Assembly: GCF_003634575.1 (NCBI RefSeq)
Contig: NZ_RBLJ01000002.1
Span: 682,001 to 746,000, forward strand
Length of the DNA: 64,000 nt
Reading direction: 5' to 3'
Origin: Photorhabdus asymbiotica
GTDB lineage: Bacteria; Pseudomonadota; Gammaproteobacteria; Enterobacterales; Enterobacteriaceae
Shown here: positions 12,485 through 23,435 of the stretch, in pieces
How positions within the stretch are numbered: the first letter of the stretch is position 1
Layout: every line of letters begins with the position of its first letter
Notes under the pieces: generated by a model
What the model was told of the DNA's origin: nothing
What the model saw: the letters and a program-made list of their open reading frames with translations, nothing else
Database searches by the model: none
Made by a program: the position numbers and the translations under genes

Positions 12485-12611
12485 TATACCCAATAGATTT
12501 CAAGATGCATCGCGACGGCAAGGGAGCGAATCCCCGGGAGCATAGAGAACTATGTGACCGGGGTGAGTGAGTGCAGCCAACAAAGAGGCAACTTGAAAGA
12601 TAACAGGTATA
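12485..12611. repeat. 127-bp palindromic intergenic repeat, copy 3
   Basis: Third copy of the 127-bp unit, almost identical to copy 1 and in the same orientation. It lies between the helicase gene and hsdR, immediately beside an oppositely oriented terminator. Its presence inside the accessory region shows that the repeat can spread into, or arrived after, the defence cluster. Confidence 0.85.
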
Positions 12612-12613
12612 TA

Positions 12614-12649
12614 TAAAAAAGGTGGCGTACTGCATGCTGTACACCACCT
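12614..12649 (-). terminator. Minus-strand rho-independent terminator with no matching gene
   Basis: The inverted repeat AGGTGG.GTAC / GTAC.CCACCT (12620-12649) is preceded on the plus strand by a run of six A. Read on the minus strand it is a stem followed by TTTTTT, a textbook terminator. No annotated minus-strand gene lies upstream of it (12650-12864). On the minus strand, 12650-12864 has AAGGAG followed five bases later by a GTG that opens a 13-codon frame ending near the hairpin. Too little to call a gene. Confidence 0.6.
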
Positions 12650-12864
12650 AAACACCGATTATGACAGTAAATCTGCTTAATGATTCTCTTCTACAAATTT
12701 ATCACTAGCCGATCCCACTGATTCTCCTTTGCCCCATTAGAGGCAATATACGTCACTTACCGAACTACTATTAATATTCATCATAGTACTCACACTTTTA
12801 CGATAAGGCATGTGATATGCTGCACAAATTTCCTGCTGTATCCACTACATAAGGCAACGATTTT

Positions 12865-15800
12865 ATGGAGCAGTCTCTCAACTTTGAAATGCTGCGTAGC
12901 CAATGGCCGGAGCTTACTGAGCTAGCATATATGGCAGAACGTTATGTTCATTCTGACCCAGAAAGCTGCCTGGTTAAGTTACGTAATTTTGATGAACTGA
13001 TGGTGCGCTGGTTGTACCGCCAAGAGCGTTTGCCGGAAGGTTTTAAAGCTAACCTGTACGACCTGATGAACGCCGATGTGTTCACCAGCATGATGCCAGA
13101 AGCCATTATCATGAAGATGGACGCATTACGTATTCACGGTAACCGGGCTGCACATGGTGGGCGAATCAAAGCCAAAGATACTTACTGGTTGCTGAAAGAA
13201 GCGTTTCTGTTAGGCGTCTGGCTTTACGTTCGTTACGGGCATGGCAATGTAGACGACTGCCCTAAATTCACGCTTCCTCCCCTGTCCTCTTCATCTAACA
13301 CCACAGATAAAAAACATCTTGAAAAAGCGCTGAAAGCCCAGGATGAAAGCCGTGAGCGTGAACTGGCGTTACAACGTGCTTTGCAGCAGGAGCAGGAAAA
13401 AGCGGAGCAACTTACTCAACGCCTGCATGAAGCCAAAGCGCGTAACCAGCAGGTTGCCGATATTCTTGCTATCGACGAAGCGGAAACCCGACGCCGTCTG
13501 ATTGATTCCCGCCTAATATCAGCAGACTGGGATGTTGGCACTGAATTACAAAATACAGACCAAGTCATTCAGGAACATCCTGTTAAAGAGCAACCGACAA
13601 CAAGTGGTGATGGTTACGCTGATTACGTACTCTGGGATGATACCCACAAACCGCTTGCAGTCATTGAAGCCAAGAAGACCAGTGTCAATGCGGAACAGGG
13701 ACGCATTCAGGCAAGACTCTATGCTGACTGGCTGGAAAAAGAGTATGGTCAACGTCCAGTTATCTTTTATACCAACGGATACGACATCTGGCTATGGGAT
13801 GACCATAAAACTCAGGGCTACCCACCACACCGGATATTCGGCTTCTACAGCAAAGAAAGCCTGCAATATCTAATTCAGCAGCGTGAAACACGTCTGCCAT
13901 TAAATACTGTTCCACATGTTAAAGACAGTAATGGTCAACTGGTTGCCGGACGTTTATATCAGCTTGAGACTATCGCTCGCGTTAGCGAGCGTTTCACCAA
14001 TAAATACCGTCAAACATTAATCGTACAAGCAACCGGTACCGGGAAAACTCGTGTTGCTATTGCTCTCAGCAAACTGATGATTGATGCCCGTTGGGTAAAG
14101 CGCGTACTGTTCCTTTGCGATCGTAAAGAGCTGCGTAAGCAGGCTGGGAATGCCTTTAAACAGTTCACCAACGATCCATTGTACATAGTGGGAAAATCGA
14201 AAAGAGAAGATATGCAGAACGCGCGTATCTATATTGCTACTTACCCCGGTATGCTAAAGATCATGGACCGCTTCGATGTGGGTTATTTTGATCTGATCAT
14301 CGCCGATGAGTCTCATCGCTCTATCTATAACGTCTATGGCGATCTCTTCAAGTATTTTGATGCGCTACAAGTGGGCCTGACCGCAACCCCCATTGATATG
14401 GTCAGTAAAACTACGTTTGGCTTGTTTGGCTGCGAAGGACGCATTCCCACCGCAAACTACAGTCTGGAAGATGCTATTGCCGACAACAATCTGGTACCTT
14501 ACGAGGTAGTCACGCATACCACACAGTTCCTTCGTGACGGTATCAAGCGGGAAAAACTCAGTGATGTACAAATCCGTGAACTGGAAGATCAAGGCATCGA
14601 TCCCAATACCCTGGAATTTGAAGGTACTGCGCTGGATGAAGCGATCTTTAACAAAGACACCAACCGCCATATCCTGCGTAATCTAATGGAAAATGGACTC
14701 AAAGACCGTGACGAACAACTGCCGGGTAAAACCATCATTTTTGCCCGTAACCATGCCCACGCCATTCTCCTGAATAAATTGTTCGACGATATGTATCCGC
14801 AGTTTGCCGGGCGGTTCTGCCAAGTCATCGACAACTACGATCCCCGAGCCGAACAACTTATTGAGGACTTTAAAGGGCTAGACGAAAGTACGAACAAAGA
14901 GCTCACAATCGCGATTTCTGTGGATATGCTGGATACCGGTATTGATGTACCCGAGATTGTGAATCTGGTTTTTGCAAAACCGATAAAATCAAAAGTGAAG
15001 TTCTGGCAGATGATTGGCCGTGGTACCCGTCTGTGCCCCGGTTTGTACGGTGAAGACAAGAACGGCAAATCACTTGATAAGGAGAAATTCCGGATATTCG
15101 ATCACTGGGGTAACTTTGAGTATCACGAACTGCGTACTGAAGAAGCGGAAGTCACCCCCGCTAAATCCCTTGCTCAAAAACGCTTTGAAGCCTGGATCAC
15201 TCTGGGGGCCGCTGCACAACGTAAGTTTGATAAGCAAGCTGTGATTCTGGTGGCTCGCCAGTTACAGGAACAAATTAACGCGCTGGACGAAAAATCTATT
15301 GCCGTTCAGGAAAAATGGCAGCAAAAAGTTCAGTACAGCAACGAAAAAGTACTTCAACAGTTCTCGCCAAAAACCCAGCAGGATTTGCTGACCATTCTTG
15401 CCCCACTAATGCAGTGGGTAGATGTTCGTGGTCAGAGTGAAGCCCTGCGTTTTGACATAGACATCCTGGCAGCGCAAACAGCCCGTTATACTAACCCGGA
15501 TGAACTGGATGTACTCTGGCCAGTAATCGTGGAAAAACTGGAACGTCTGCCGCCGCACCTGGTACAGGTGCAACAACAAGGATCGCGAATTAACCAGCTA
15601 CGCGATTTAACCTGGTGGAAAAAGGCTAATCTGGAAGAACTAGAAGATATGCGCATTCACCTACGCGGCATCATGCATTTGATGGAGAAAGAGGTAACGA
15701 CGCGTTCCGGTCCGCTGAACGTGGATATTACTGAAGACATTAATCTGATTCAGTCAGAAACCCGCAAGACGAATATTCACTCAATTAACTTCAAGCTCTA

Positions 15801-16278
15801 CCGTCAGCAGGTGCAGGGGGCACTGGAACCACTGTTCCAGAACAACCCAGTACTGAAAAAAGTACGTAACGGTGAACCGGTTACAGAAACAGAGCTGGAC
15901 GAATTGGCGAAACTGGTATTGATTCAGAACCCCAATGTGAACATTCGGGCTCTTAAAGAGTTTTACCCCCAAGCCACTGCTAGCCTTGATCAATTGTTAC
16001 GTACTATTATCGGTATGGACGGTGAAGCTGTCGCAACGCGCTTCGCACAGTTTGCTTCCCATCATCATCTGAACAGCCAGCAACTGCGTTTCCTCGATTT
16101 ACTGAAAAACCACATACGTGACTTTGGAACTATCGAGATGAAACAACTCTTCGAACAACCATTTACCCATATTCATAACGAAGGCATAACAGGTGTGTTC
16201 CCAGATATGACGCAAATTGCCCGCCTACAAAAAATCGTCGAAGAGTTAGGTGTTGTCACCAACACTCCAGCGGTATAA
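12865..16278 (+). CDS. hsdR: Type I restriction enzyme, HsdR (endonuclease/translocase) subunit
   Basis: Motor and nuclease subunit of a type I restriction-modification complex; it translocates and cleaves unmodified DNA. The protein has 1137 aa. An N-terminal DUF4145-like domain (1-130) precedes a Q/E-rich coiled coil (about 150-215). The nuclease motif follows, with D253 in ADYVLWDD and E268-K270 in VIEAKK. The helicase carries Walker A ATGTGKTR (about 389-396), DESHR (481-485) and IGRGTRLCPG. The C-terminal EcoEI-type domain binds HsdM. AAGG lies nine bases before the ATG. hsdM starts 62 bp downstream after a short GC-rich inverted repeat (CCCAGCCCTGGG). The order is R-M-S. Confidence 0.93.
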   Translation: MEQSLNFEMLRSQWPELTELAYMAERYVHSDPESCLVKLRNFDELMVRWLYRQERLPEGFKANLYDLMNADVFTSMMPEAIIMKMDALRIHGNRAAHGGRIKAKDTYWLLKEAFLLGVWLYVRYGHGNVDDCPKFTLPPLSSSSNTTDKKHLEKALKAQDESRERELALQRALQQEQEKAEQLTQRLHEAKARNQQVADILAIDEAETRRRLIDSRLISADWDVGTELQNTDQVIQEHPVKEQPTTSGDGYADYVLWDDTHKPLAVIEAKKTSVNAEQGRIQARLYADWLEKEYGQRPVIFYTNGYDIWLWDDHKTQGYPPHRIFGFYSKESLQYLIQQRETRLPLNTVPHVKDSNGQLVAGRLYQLETIARVSERFTNKYRQTLIVQATGTGKTRVAIALSKLMIDARWVKRVLFLCDRKELRKQAGNAFKQFTNDPLYIVGKSKREDMQNARIYIATYPGMLKIMDRFDVGYFDLIIADESHRSIYNVYGDLFKYFDALQVGLTATPIDMVSKTTFGLFGCEGRIPTANYSLEDAIADNNLVPYEVVTHTTQFLRDGIKREKLSDVQIRELEDQGIDPNTLEFEGTALDEAIFNKDTNRHILRNLMENGLKDRDEQLPGKTIIFARNHAHAILLNKLFDDMYPQFAGRFCQVIDNYDPRAEQLIEDFKGLDESTNKELTIAISVDMLDTGIDVPEIVNLVFAKPIKSKVKFWQMIGRGTRLCPGLYGEDKNGKSLDKEKFRIFDHWGNFEYHELRTEEAEVTPAKSLAQKRFEAWITLGAAAQRKFDKQAVILVARQLQEQINALDEKSIAVQEKWQQKVQYSNEKVLQQFSPKTQQDLLTILAPLMQWVDVRGQSEALRFDIDILAAQTARYTNPDELDVLWPVIVEKLERLPPHLVQVQQQGSRINQLRDLTWWKKANLEELEDMRIHLRGIMHLMEKEVTTRSGPLNVDITEDINLIQSETRKTNIHSINFKLYRQQVQGALEPLFQNNPVLKKVRNGEPVTETELDELAKLVLIQNPNVNIRALKEFYPQATASLDQLLRTIIGMDGEAVATRFAQFASHHHLNSQQLRFLDLLKNHIRDFGTIEMKQLFEQPFTHIHNEGITGVFPDMTQIARLQKIVEELGVVTNTPAV

Positions 16279-16340
16279 TGTCCTCATGATAAGCCCAGCC
16301 CTGGGCTTTTATATTTTTACAAGGTATAAGACGTAACAAC

Positions 16341-17975
16341 ATGATTACTGGTGAATTAAAAAGCAAAATCGATAGCTTGTGGGAAGATTTCTGGGTAGGA
16401 GGAATCACTAACCCGCTGACCGTTATCGAGCAGATTACCTATCTGATGTATTCCCGCATGCTGGATACTCAGGAACAGAAAGACGAAAAACGTAAACAGA
16501 TTACCGGTATCGACTTTAAACCACGTTTTGTACCAGTACAACAAGAATTTCGCTTTAGTCATTACAGTAATCTGGGTGCTGATGAAATGATGGAAGTGGT
16601 GCGCGATGGCGTATTTCAGCATTTCCGTCAGTTAGGACAAGCAGAAGGAGAACAAATAACGTTACTGGGCAACTTTATGAAAGATGCTCGATTGGAGATT
16701 ATTAAGCCTTCCCTGTTAACTAAAGCAGTAGATATGATCAAAAACCTGCCGCTGGACAGGGGTGACACCAAGGGCGATCTGTACGAGTATCTGCTCAGTA
16801 AACTGACAACCGCTGGGATTAACGGCCAGTTCCGCACACCACGTCATATTATCCGTACAATGGTAGAGATGATGGAGCCAAACCCGGCACGTGGCGAAAC
16901 GGTATGTGATCCTGCCTGTGGTACGGGTGGTTTTCTGGCAACCAGCTATGAATATCTGCTGGAAAAATACAGCTCACTGGAATCGGTACATAGTGAGATC
17001 GGTACAAACGAGCGGGGCGAGCTGGAAGAACAAAAAATCTTCACTGGGGATCTACTTACCCCATGGCGTAATCATGTTGATAACAACATGTTCCACGGCT
17101 ACGACTTTGATACTACTATGCTGCGTATTGCAGCGATGAACCTAATTATGCACGGCGTAGAAGAGCCCGATATTCATTATCAGGACACTATGAGTCAGAG
17201 TTTCAGCGCCAACTTCCCGCAGGCCAGTAAAAACGCGTTTAACCTGATTCTGGCTAACCCACCGTTTACCGGCTCACTAGATGAAGAGGATACCGATCCC
17301 ACTCTGCTAGCAATGGTGAAAACCAAGAAAACCGAACTGTTGTTTCTAGCGCGTATCCTGCAAATGCTAAAAGTGGGTGGTCGCAGCGCAACCATTGTGC
17401 CACAAGGGGTACTGTTTGGTTCCAGCAAAGCGCACCAGTCACTACGTAAAATACTGGTGGAAGATAACCAGCTTGAAGCGGTGATCAACCTGCCTTCAGG
17501 GGTGTTTAAACCTTACGCCGGTGTGGCAACTGCAATTCTGATTTTCACCAAAGGCGGCCAAACCAATGAAGTGTGGTTCTATGACCTGCAAAACGATGGT
17601 TACAGTCTGGATGACAAGCGACACCCGATTAAAGACAACGATCTACCGCACTTGATCGCCTCTTGGAAACATTACCGCAAGTTAAAAGGTATGCCGGTGG
17701 ATAACTTTATCGGTGAGAAATTCAATAACTTGCTGAAACAACAGTATTCTGAGGGGATTGATGAAACGGTAGATTATCAGGATCGCACTCAGTCGGCGTT
17801 TGTGGTTACGAAAGCAGATATTGCCGCACAGAAATATGACCTCTCCATCAATCGCTATAAAGAAGTGGTGTATCAGACGGAGCAACATGAAGATCCAAAG
17901 GTGATACTCAAACGGTTAAAAGATCTGGAAAAAGAGATTCTGGATGAGCTGGATGAGCTGGAGGGAATGCTGTGA
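16341..17975 (+). CDS. hsdM: Type I DNA methyltransferase, HsdM subunit
   Basis: N6-adenine methyltransferase subunit; with HsdS it protects host DNA, and with HsdR it forms the restriction complex. The protein has 544 aa. An N-terminal HsdM_N helical domain (about 1-140) is followed by the catalytic domain with SAM-binding motif [12 protein letters not shown] (from D190) and motif IV NPPF (306-309). The C-terminus ([19 protein letters not shown]) is a predicted helix that usually contacts HsdS. Its TGA overlaps the GTG start of hsdS (GTGA), so translation is coupled. Unrelated in type to the second system at 43-50 kb, which is EcoR124/EcoprrI-like. Confidence 0.94.
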   Translation: MITGELKSKIDSLWEDFWVGGITNPLTVIEQITYLMYSRMLDTQEQKDEKRKQITGIDFKPRFVPVQQEFRFSHYSNLGADEMMEVVRDGVFQHFRQLGQAEGEQITLLGNFMKDARLEIIKPSLLTKAVDMIKNLPLDRGDTKGDLYEYLLSKLTTAGINGQFRTPRHIIRTMVEMMEPNPARGETVCDPACGTGGFLATSYEYLLEKYSSLESVHSEIGTNERGELEEQKIFTGDLLTPWRNHVDNNMFHGYDFDTTMLRIAAMNLIMHGVEEPDIHYQDTMSQSFSANFPQASKNAFNLILANPPFTGSLDEEDTDPTLLAMVKTKKTELLFLARILQMLKVGGRSATIVPQGVLFGSSKAHQSLRKILVEDNQLEAVINLPSGVFKPYAGVATAILIFTKGGQTNEVWFYDLQNDGYSLDDKRHPIKDNDLPHLIASWKHYRKLKGMPVDNFIGEKFNNLLKQQYSEGIDETVDYQDRTQSAFVVTKADIAAQKYDLSINRYKEVVYQTEQHEDPKVILKRLKDLEKEILDELDELEGML

Positions 17976-19105
17976 GTATAGTTTGCCGTCTAGTTGATGT
18001 ATGTGAAATTACAATGGGGCAAGCACCTGCCGGTTCTTCTTATAATGAAAAAGGTATGGGTTATGCTCTTATTGCAGGTGCCGGTGATTTTGGCGAAATG
18101 ACGCCACACCCCAAAAAATATACAACAAAGGCTTCTAAGATATCAAAAGTTGGCGATATTATTCTTTGCATTCGCGCAACGATTGGTGATCTAAACTGGA
18201 GCGATAAAGAATATTGTTTAGGACGAGGAGTTGCAGGGTTACGGCCAAAAAAAGAATTAGATAGTAAATACTTATGGCACTATTTGAATACTAGAAAAAG
18301 TTTACTTTCCTCGAAAGGCACCGGCTCTACTTTTAAGCAAATTAGTCGTTCTCACATTGAATCACTTGAAATAGAATTATTTCCTTTACATGAACAAAAA
18401 CGTATCGCCGCTATTCTCGATAAAGCCGACAGTATTCACCGCAAGCATGAACAAGCAGTTAAATTAGCTGATGATTTTTTACAAGCCACGTTTTTGGAGA
18501 TGTTTGGTGATCCAGTGGTAAACCCTAGCCATTGGAATAAATATAAACTAAAAGATATAACGACTAAAATTGGTAGCGGAGCCACTCCAAAAGGTGGAAA
18601 AAGCGTTTATGTTGAAAACGGCATATCATTCATTCGTAGTTTAAACATTCATGATAATAAGTTTTTGCATAAAGATCTTGTATTCATCAATGACGCACAA
18701 GCTTCTGCATTGAATAATGTTGAAGTTAAGAAGAATGATATACTTTTAAATATTACAGGTGCCTCTGTTTGTCGCTGTGCGATTGTTGATAATAATATTT
18801 TACCAGCTAGAGTTAACCAGCATGTTTCTATAATTAGATCAGAAGTAGTAAATCATGACTATTTACTGCACATATTAATTTCACCTAGCTTTAAACAGTA
18901 CTTGCTGTCTATAGCTAGATCTGCGGGCGCAACCAGGGAAGCGTTAACAAAGGATCAAATAGAAAACTTATCTATTCCTATACCACCTATTGAGTTGCAA
19001 AATAAGTTCGGAATAATTAAGAAAAAAATAAAAAATATGGTCGAGAAGATGGTTAGTGCTAGTGAAAATAGTCTCATTGAAGCATTAAATGATGAATATT
19101 TCTAA
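17972..19105 (+). CDS. hsdS: Type I restriction enzyme specificity subunit HsdS
   Basis: DNA-recognition subunit of the adjacent type I system. The protein has 377 aa with two target-recognition domains: TRD1 at about 1-130 and TRD2 at about 185-320. They are separated by the conserved helical region [43 protein letters not shown] (two overlapping conserved segments of it); the C-terminal counterpart ([21 protein letters not shown]) is more diverged. Translation starts at GTG 17972, overlapping the hsdM stop. TRDs are AT-richer than hsdM, as usual for exchanged specificity domains. The target sequence cannot be predicted from here. Confidence 0.9.
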   Translation: MSIVCRLVDVCEITMGQAPAGSSYNEKGMGYALIAGAGDFGEMTPHPKKYTTKASKISKVGDIILCIRATIGDLNWSDKEYCLGRGVAGLRPKKELDSKYLWHYLNTRKSLLSSKGTGSTFKQISRSHIESLEIELFPLHEQKRIAAILDKADSIHRKHEQAVKLADDFLQATFLEMFGDPVVNPSHWNKYKLKDITTKIGSGATPKGGKSVYVENGISFIRSLNIHDNKFLHKDLVFINDAQASALNNVEVKKNDILLNITGASVCRCAIVDNNILPARVNQHVSIIRSEVVNHDYLLHILISPSFKQYLLSIARSAGATREALTKDQIENLSIPIPPIELQNKFGIIKKKIKNMVEKMVSASENSLIEALNDEYF

Positions 19106-19377
19106 TAATAGGGATATCTTACTTATACTTGGTAAAATCATAACTCCATTCTTCGCAATCTACTCTTCAAACCTCTGCCCTGATAAGGGCAGTATCCGGC
19201 TACAGCAAAAAATCTGTATTTGCTATGATCACCGCCATCCGCAACCAAACAGCAACACCACAAAACCCTGTGGACAAGTCAGATCCAGATAGCTGGATTA
19301 CAGAACAGCGAATAGTTCCCGCAACTACATCCACTTGACATCACATTAACATTAAATAAAAAACCTTCAGGAAAGAT
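19106..19377. other. Gap after hsdS with a small hairpin
   Basis: No gene seen. A 7-bp stem CTGCCCT / AGGGCAG (19175-19192) without a T-run could end the hsd transcript. A 67-codon frame running from 19089 overlaps the hsdS end and has no ribosome-binding sequence or recognisable content. Confidence 0.4.
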
Positions 19378-19396
19378 TGTAATGATAACCATTCTC
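19378..19396. promoter_or_regulatory. Fur box upstream of fecI
   Basis: The 19-mer TGTAATGATAACCATTCTC closely follows the Fur consensus (GATAATGATAATCATTATC; about 15 of 19). It lies 47-65 bp before the fecI start. In E. coli, fecIR is iron-repressed through Fur at the same place, so iron control here is a well-grounded inference. Confidence 0.85.
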
Positions 19397-19442
19397 ACAT
19401 TAAGATGATGCCGTGATTATTTACTTTTGATATTATAAAACT

Positions 19443-19964
19443 ATGTCTGACTACATTGTTGTTTCCGCTGAGCTGACACTTGAATCGTTTTACGGCACGC
19501 ATCATAGCTGGCTGCAAAACTGGCTCACGCGCAAACTACAATCGTCCGTTGACGCCGACGATGTAGCGCAGGACACCTTCCTGCGTGTAATAACCAGTGA
19601 CTCACTACAGACAATTCGCGACCCAAAATCTTTCCTCTGCACTATCGCCAAAAGGGTGATGATCGATCTGTTCCGCCGCAATGCGCTGGAAAAAGCATAT
19701 CTGGAACTGCTCGCGCAACAGCCGGAGGCACTCATGCCCTCGCCGGAAATCCGCCAGTGTCAGCTTGAAACACTCCAGCAAATCGACCAGATGATCGATG
19801 GCCTGAGCAACAAAACGCGTCAAGCATTTTTACTGTCTCAGCTTGAAAATCTGACCTATAGCGATATCGCTTCACGTCTTAATGTGTCCGTCAGTTCCGT
19901 GAAAAAATACATGGCCAAAGCCACTGAACACTGCCTACTATTTCGCCTGGAACATGGACTCTAA
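19443..19964 (+). CDS. fecI: ECF sigma factor FecI
   Basis: Iron-starvation sigma factor that directs RNA polymerase to the fecA promoter when ferric citrate is sensed. The protein has 173 aa, the same length as E. coli FecI and highly similar: [13 protein letters not shown] (region 2) and [25 protein letters not shown] (region 4 HTH). The stop is followed one base later by the proposed fecR ATG (TAATATG). Preceded by a Fur box. It works with FecR and FecA in a transmembrane signalling chain. Confidence 0.96.
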   Translation: MSDYIVVSAELTLESFYGTHHSWLQNWLTRKLQSSVDADDVAQDTFLRVITSDSLQTIRDPKSFLCTIAKRVMIDLFRRNALEKAYLELLAQQPEALMPSPEIRQCQLETLQQIDQMIDGLSNKTRQAFLLSQLENLTYSDIASRLNVSVSSVKKYMAKATEHCLLFRLEHGL

Positions 19965-19965
19965 T

Positions 19966-20931
19966 ATGAACATCACGTTGACCCATTCTCGTCGTCAGGC
20001 TTTAAAATCAGCATCGCACTGGTACGCAGTACTGAGTAGCGATCAGGTAAGTCCGCTGCAAACCGAAAAATGGCAGCGTTGGTACGACCAGCATCAGGAT
20101 AATCAGTGGGCATGGCAGCAGATAGAAAATCTGCGTAACCAGATGTTGGTGGTACCCGGCAATGTGGCAAGCCGCACACTTCAGGAAACGCACCTGTCAC
20201 GTCGCAGAATGATCAAAAGCATACTGTTACTACTAGGGGTTGGCGGTAGCTGGCAACTGTGGTGTTCAGAAACAGGAGCGGGTCTGCGGGCCGATTACCG
20301 TACCGCTAAAGGAGATATTCAGCATCATCGACTGAACGATGGCACTCTGCTTACACTCAATACCGAAAGTGCAGTAGATGTTCGTTTTGACCCTAAGCAA
20401 CGTCTGGTTCATCTTTGGTATGGGGAAATTGCCATCACCACCGGGCACGATATCGGAGCAAGGCTGTTACGTGTACAAACTCGCCATGCACAATTGACCG
20501 CACTGGGCACCAAATTTACAGTTCGTCAGGAAGACAACGCCACTCTACTTAGCGTGCAACAACATGCCGTAGAGGTGAGACTAACCGGCGCTGACCGTAA
20601 ATATATTGTGCGTCAAGGTGAAAGCCTAAAATTTAACGCCACCTATTTTGGCGAACTGACAACAGCAACCGCTGAAGACAACGCATGGACACAGGGGATA
20701 CTAAGCTTCAGCGATAAGCCACTGAGTGAAGTGATAGCAACCCTCGCCCGCTATCGCAATGGCGTATTACGCTGCGACCCGACTGTCGCCTCGCTACGGT
20801 TAAGCGGCACTTTCCCGATAAAAAATACCGATACGGTATTAACTGTCATAGAAAAGACGCTTCCCGTTAAAATTCAATACATTACTCGTTATTGGGTAAA
20901 TATTCTGCCCGCAGAAAAATCGTTAACGTAA
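19966..20931 (+). CDS. fecR: FecR transmembrane regulator of FecI
   Basis: Inner-membrane protein that passes the ferric-citrate signal from FecA to FecI. The protein has 321 aa (E. coli 317). The N-terminal cytosolic part contains [33 protein letters not shown]. One membrane segment follows around residues 85-100 ([16 protein letters not shown]), then the periplasmic FecR domain and the C-terminal secretin/TonB-short-N-like segment ([18 protein letters not shown]). The ATG at 19966 ([13 protein letters not shown]) aligns with E. coli MNPLLTDSRRQAL. An alternative ATG at 19954, overlapping fecI, would add four residues. Confidence 0.95.
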   Translation: MNITLTHSRRQALKSASHWYAVLSSDQVSPLQTEKWQRWYDQHQDNQWAWQQIENLRNQMLVVPGNVASRTLQETHLSRRRMIKSILLLLGVGGSWQLWCSETGAGLRADYRTAKGDIQHHRLNDGTLLTLNTESAVDVRFDPKQRLVHLWYGEIAITTGHDIGARLLRVQTRHAQLTALGTKFTVRQEDNATLLSVQQHAVEVRLTGADRKYIVRQGESLKFNATYFGELTTATAEDNAWTQGILSFSDKPLSEVIATLARYRNGVLRCDPTVASLRLSGTFPIKNTDTVLTVIEKTLPVKIQYITRYWVNILPAEKSLT

Positions 20932-20980
20932 AAAATAATCATTTTCAATTGTCCTTTTTACCTCCTCATTCGACTTAGTA
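20931..20980 (+). promoter_or_regulatory. FecI-dependent fecA promoter
   Basis: The region closely matches the E. coli fecA promoter as I recall it. An AAAAATAAT element stands where E. coli has GGAAATAAT (-35), then ATTGTCCTTTTTACC, then CATTCGACTTA where E. coli has CGTTCGACTCA (-10). The -35 bases differ slightly (AA for GG). Lies 36-85 bp before the fecA start. Confidence 0.8.
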
Positions 20981-21015
20981 AATAAATACAGCAACAAAAT
21001 AATTATGGAGACGTT

Positions 21016-23376
21016 ATGATGCCTTTACGTGCACGGCCACTGCGCGCGCTTCACAAAACAGCACCGCTGGTAATGGCGATTCGTTTGAGCCTGTTACCGG
21101 TGGCTTGCCTAACCTCAGGGATCACATATGCTGCGGTGGAGTCAGCTAGCACATACTATGACATTAATGCAGGCGAACTGGATAAAGTTCTCAATCAGTA
21201 TTCCACCCGTGCAGGTATCACTCTTTCGGTCGATGCCAGCTTAACACGCGGCAAACAAAGCAGCGGCCTACACGGCAATTACTCCATCACCGATGGGCTG
21301 AATACCTTACTGGTCGGTACTGATTTGCAAGTGAAAACCTTGGGGGATAATACGTTCACGCTCGAGCACGCCCCTGTTGCGCAGAAAGACGTACTGACCG
21401 TGGTAGGCGACTGGTTAGGTAGTGCGCGTGAAGTTGACGTGTTTGAACATGCCGGTGCACGTGATGTCATCCGCCGTGAAGATTTTGCTAAAACAGGTGC
21501 AACAACCATGCGTGAAGTGCTGAACCGCATTCCGGGCGTCAATGCACCGGAAAACAACGGTACCGGCAGCCACGATCTGGCAATGAACTTCGGCATTCGT
21601 GGCCTGAACCCGCGTCTCGCCAGCCGCTCTACAGTTCTGATGGATGGCGTTCCAGTGCCCTATGCGCCCTACGGCCAGCCACAGTTGTCGTTGGCACCAG
21701 TATCTCTTGGCAACATGGACGCCGTAGATGTGGTACGCGGTGGTGGTGCTGTGCGCTACGGACCACAAAGCGTAGGTGGTGTAGTGAATTTCGTGACCCG
21801 CGCTATCCCACAGGATTTTGGTATTGAGGCAAGTGTAGAAGGCCAGCTTAGCCCCACATCCTCACAAAATAACCCAAAAGAAACCCATAACTTGATGATT
21901 GGTGGTACAGCAGCTAACGGTTTTGGCACAGCGCTTCTTTACTCCAGCACACGCGGCAGCGACTGGCGTGAGCACAGCGCTACGCACATTGACGATGTGA
22001 TGCTCAAAAGCCGCTATGCCCCCAATGAAGTACATACCTTCAACAGCTTGCTGCAATATTACGATGGCAGAGCAGATATGCCCGGGGGCCTTTCACGCGC
22101 CGATTACGATGCCAATCGCTGGCAATCCACTCGCCCATATGATCGCTTCTGGGGCCGCCGTCAGCTCGCAAGCCTCAGCTATCAGTATCAGCCCGACCAA
22201 CAACACAAATTCAATATTCAAGGCTTATATACTCATACCTTGCGCAGCGGTTATCTTGAGCAGGGCAAGCGCATTACCCTTTCCCCACGAGAATATTGGG
22301 TACGCAGCATCGAACCACGCTATAGCCAGATCTTCAATTTAGGGCCTTCAGCCCATGAGGTAGGAATTGGCTACCGTTACGTGAATGAATCCAGTCACGA
22401 AATGCGTTATTACACCGCCACCAGCAGCGGCGAATTACCCAGCACGTCGAGTCCTTATGACCGTAATACCCGCTCCGGCACCGAAGCACATGCCTGGTAC
22501 ATTGACGATCGCATTGATATTGGCAATTGGACCATCACGCCAGGGATACGATTTGAACATATCGAATCCATCCAAAACAACAACCTGAAAGGCACCCGCC
22601 AAGAAGTAAGCTACAATGCACCGCTGCCTGCGCTCAATGTTCTTTATCACGTCACTGGCAACTGGAATCTTTATGCCAATACAGAAGGTTCGTTCGGTAC
22701 CGTACAGTACAGCCAAATTGGTAAGGCGGTGCGAAGCGGTAATGTAGAACCAGAAAAAGCGCGAACCTGGGAAGTCGGAACCCGCTACGACGATGGCGCA
22801 CTGACTGCGGAAATGGGGCTGTTCCTGATTAACTTCAACAATCAGTACGACTCCAACCAGACCAACGATACCGTTACGGCACGTGGGAAAACCCGACACA
22901 CCGGGCTAGAAACTCAGGCACGTTACGATTTTTCCGAGCTTACGCCCAAACTGGAGAACGTTTCGGTTTATGCCAACTACACGTATGTAAACGCGGAAAT
23001 TCGTGAAGAAGGCGATACCTACGGGAATCAAGTGCCGTTCTCACCGAAACATAAAGGTACATTGGGTATGGATTACAAACCGGGCAACTGGACCTTCAAC
23101 CTCAATAGCGAATTCCAGTCTAGCCAGTTTGCTGATAACGCTAATACCATACAGGAAAGCGCAGATGGTAGCACCGGTCGCATTCCTGGCTTTATGTTGT
23201 GGGACGCGCGCGTGGCATATGACTTCGGCCCACAAATGGCTAACCTAACTCTGGCCGTTGGGGTGAAAAACATTTTCGACCACGAGTATTACACCCGTTC
23301 CTATGATGATAACAATAAAGGCATCTACGCCGGGCAACCGCGCACGCTCTATATGCAGGGTTCGCTGAAGTTCTGA
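21016..23376 (+). CDS. fecA: FecA ferric dicitrate outer-membrane receptor
   Basis: TonB-dependent receptor that imports diferric dicitrate and signals to FecR. The protein has 786 aa (E. coli 774). A long signal peptide ends near residue 39 (GITYA). The periplasmic STN signalling domain lies at about 48-115, a TonB box in [10 protein letters not shown] near 118, then the plug ([29 protein letters not shown]) and the 22-strand barrel ending MQGSLKF with terminal phenylalanine. GGAG at 21007-21010 serves ATG 21016; ATG 21019 is the alternative start. The barrel is much more conserved than the STN domain. A hairpin lies between it and fecB. Confidence 0.97.
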   Translation: MMPLRARPLRALHKTAPLVMAIRLSLLPVACLTSGITYAAVESASTYYDINAGELDKVLNQYSTRAGITLSVDASLTRGKQSSGLHGNYSITDGLNTLLVGTDLQVKTLGDNTFTLEHAPVAQKDVLTVVGDWLGSAREVDVFEHAGARDVIRREDFAKTGATTMREVLNRIPGVNAPENNGTGSHDLAMNFGIRGLNPRLASRSTVLMDGVPVPYAPYGQPQLSLAPVSLGNMDAVDVVRGGGAVRYGPQSVGGVVNFVTRAIPQDFGIEASVEGQLSPTSSQNNPKETHNLMIGGTAANGFGTALLYSSTRGSDWREHSATHIDDVMLKSRYAPNEVHTFNSLLQYYDGRADMPGGLSRADYDANRWQSTRPYDRFWGRRQLASLSYQYQPDQQHKFNIQGLYTHTLRSGYLEQGKRITLSPREYWVRSIEPRYSQIFNLGPSAHEVGIGYRYVNESSHEMRYYTATSSGELPSTSSPYDRNTRSGTEAHAWYIDDRIDIGNWTITPGIRFEHIESIQNNNLKGTRQEVSYNAPLPALNVLYHVTGNWNLYANTEGSFGTVQYSQIGKAVRSGNVEPEKARTWEVGTRYDDGALTAEMGLFLINFNNQYDSNQTNDTVTARGKTRHTGLETQARYDFSELTPKLENVSVYANYTYVNAEIREEGDTYGNQVPFSPKHKGTLGMDYKPGNWTFNLNSEFQSSQFADNANTIQESADGSTGRIPGFMLWDARVAYDFGPQMANLTLAVGVKNIFDHEYYTRSYDDNNKGIYAGQPRTLYMQGSLKF

Positions 23377-23394
23377 CGCTACGTTAATCCTTTC

Positions 23395-23412
23395 GCCGGG
23401 CTATTGCCCGGC
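23395..23412 (+). terminator. fecA-fecB intergenic attenuator hairpin
   Basis: A perfect 7-bp GC stem GCCGGGC / GCCCGGC with a TATT loop, followed by TTTGCTATTT, lies between the fecA stop and the fecB ribosome-binding sequence. It probably reduces transcription into fecBCDE relative to fecA. Confidence 0.65.
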
Positions 23413-23435
23413 TTTGCTATTTCTGGAGTTAAGTT

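Noticed and set aside
19089..19292. A 67-codon frame overlapping the hsdS end
   Set aside because: No ribosome-binding sequence or known motif; probably chance.
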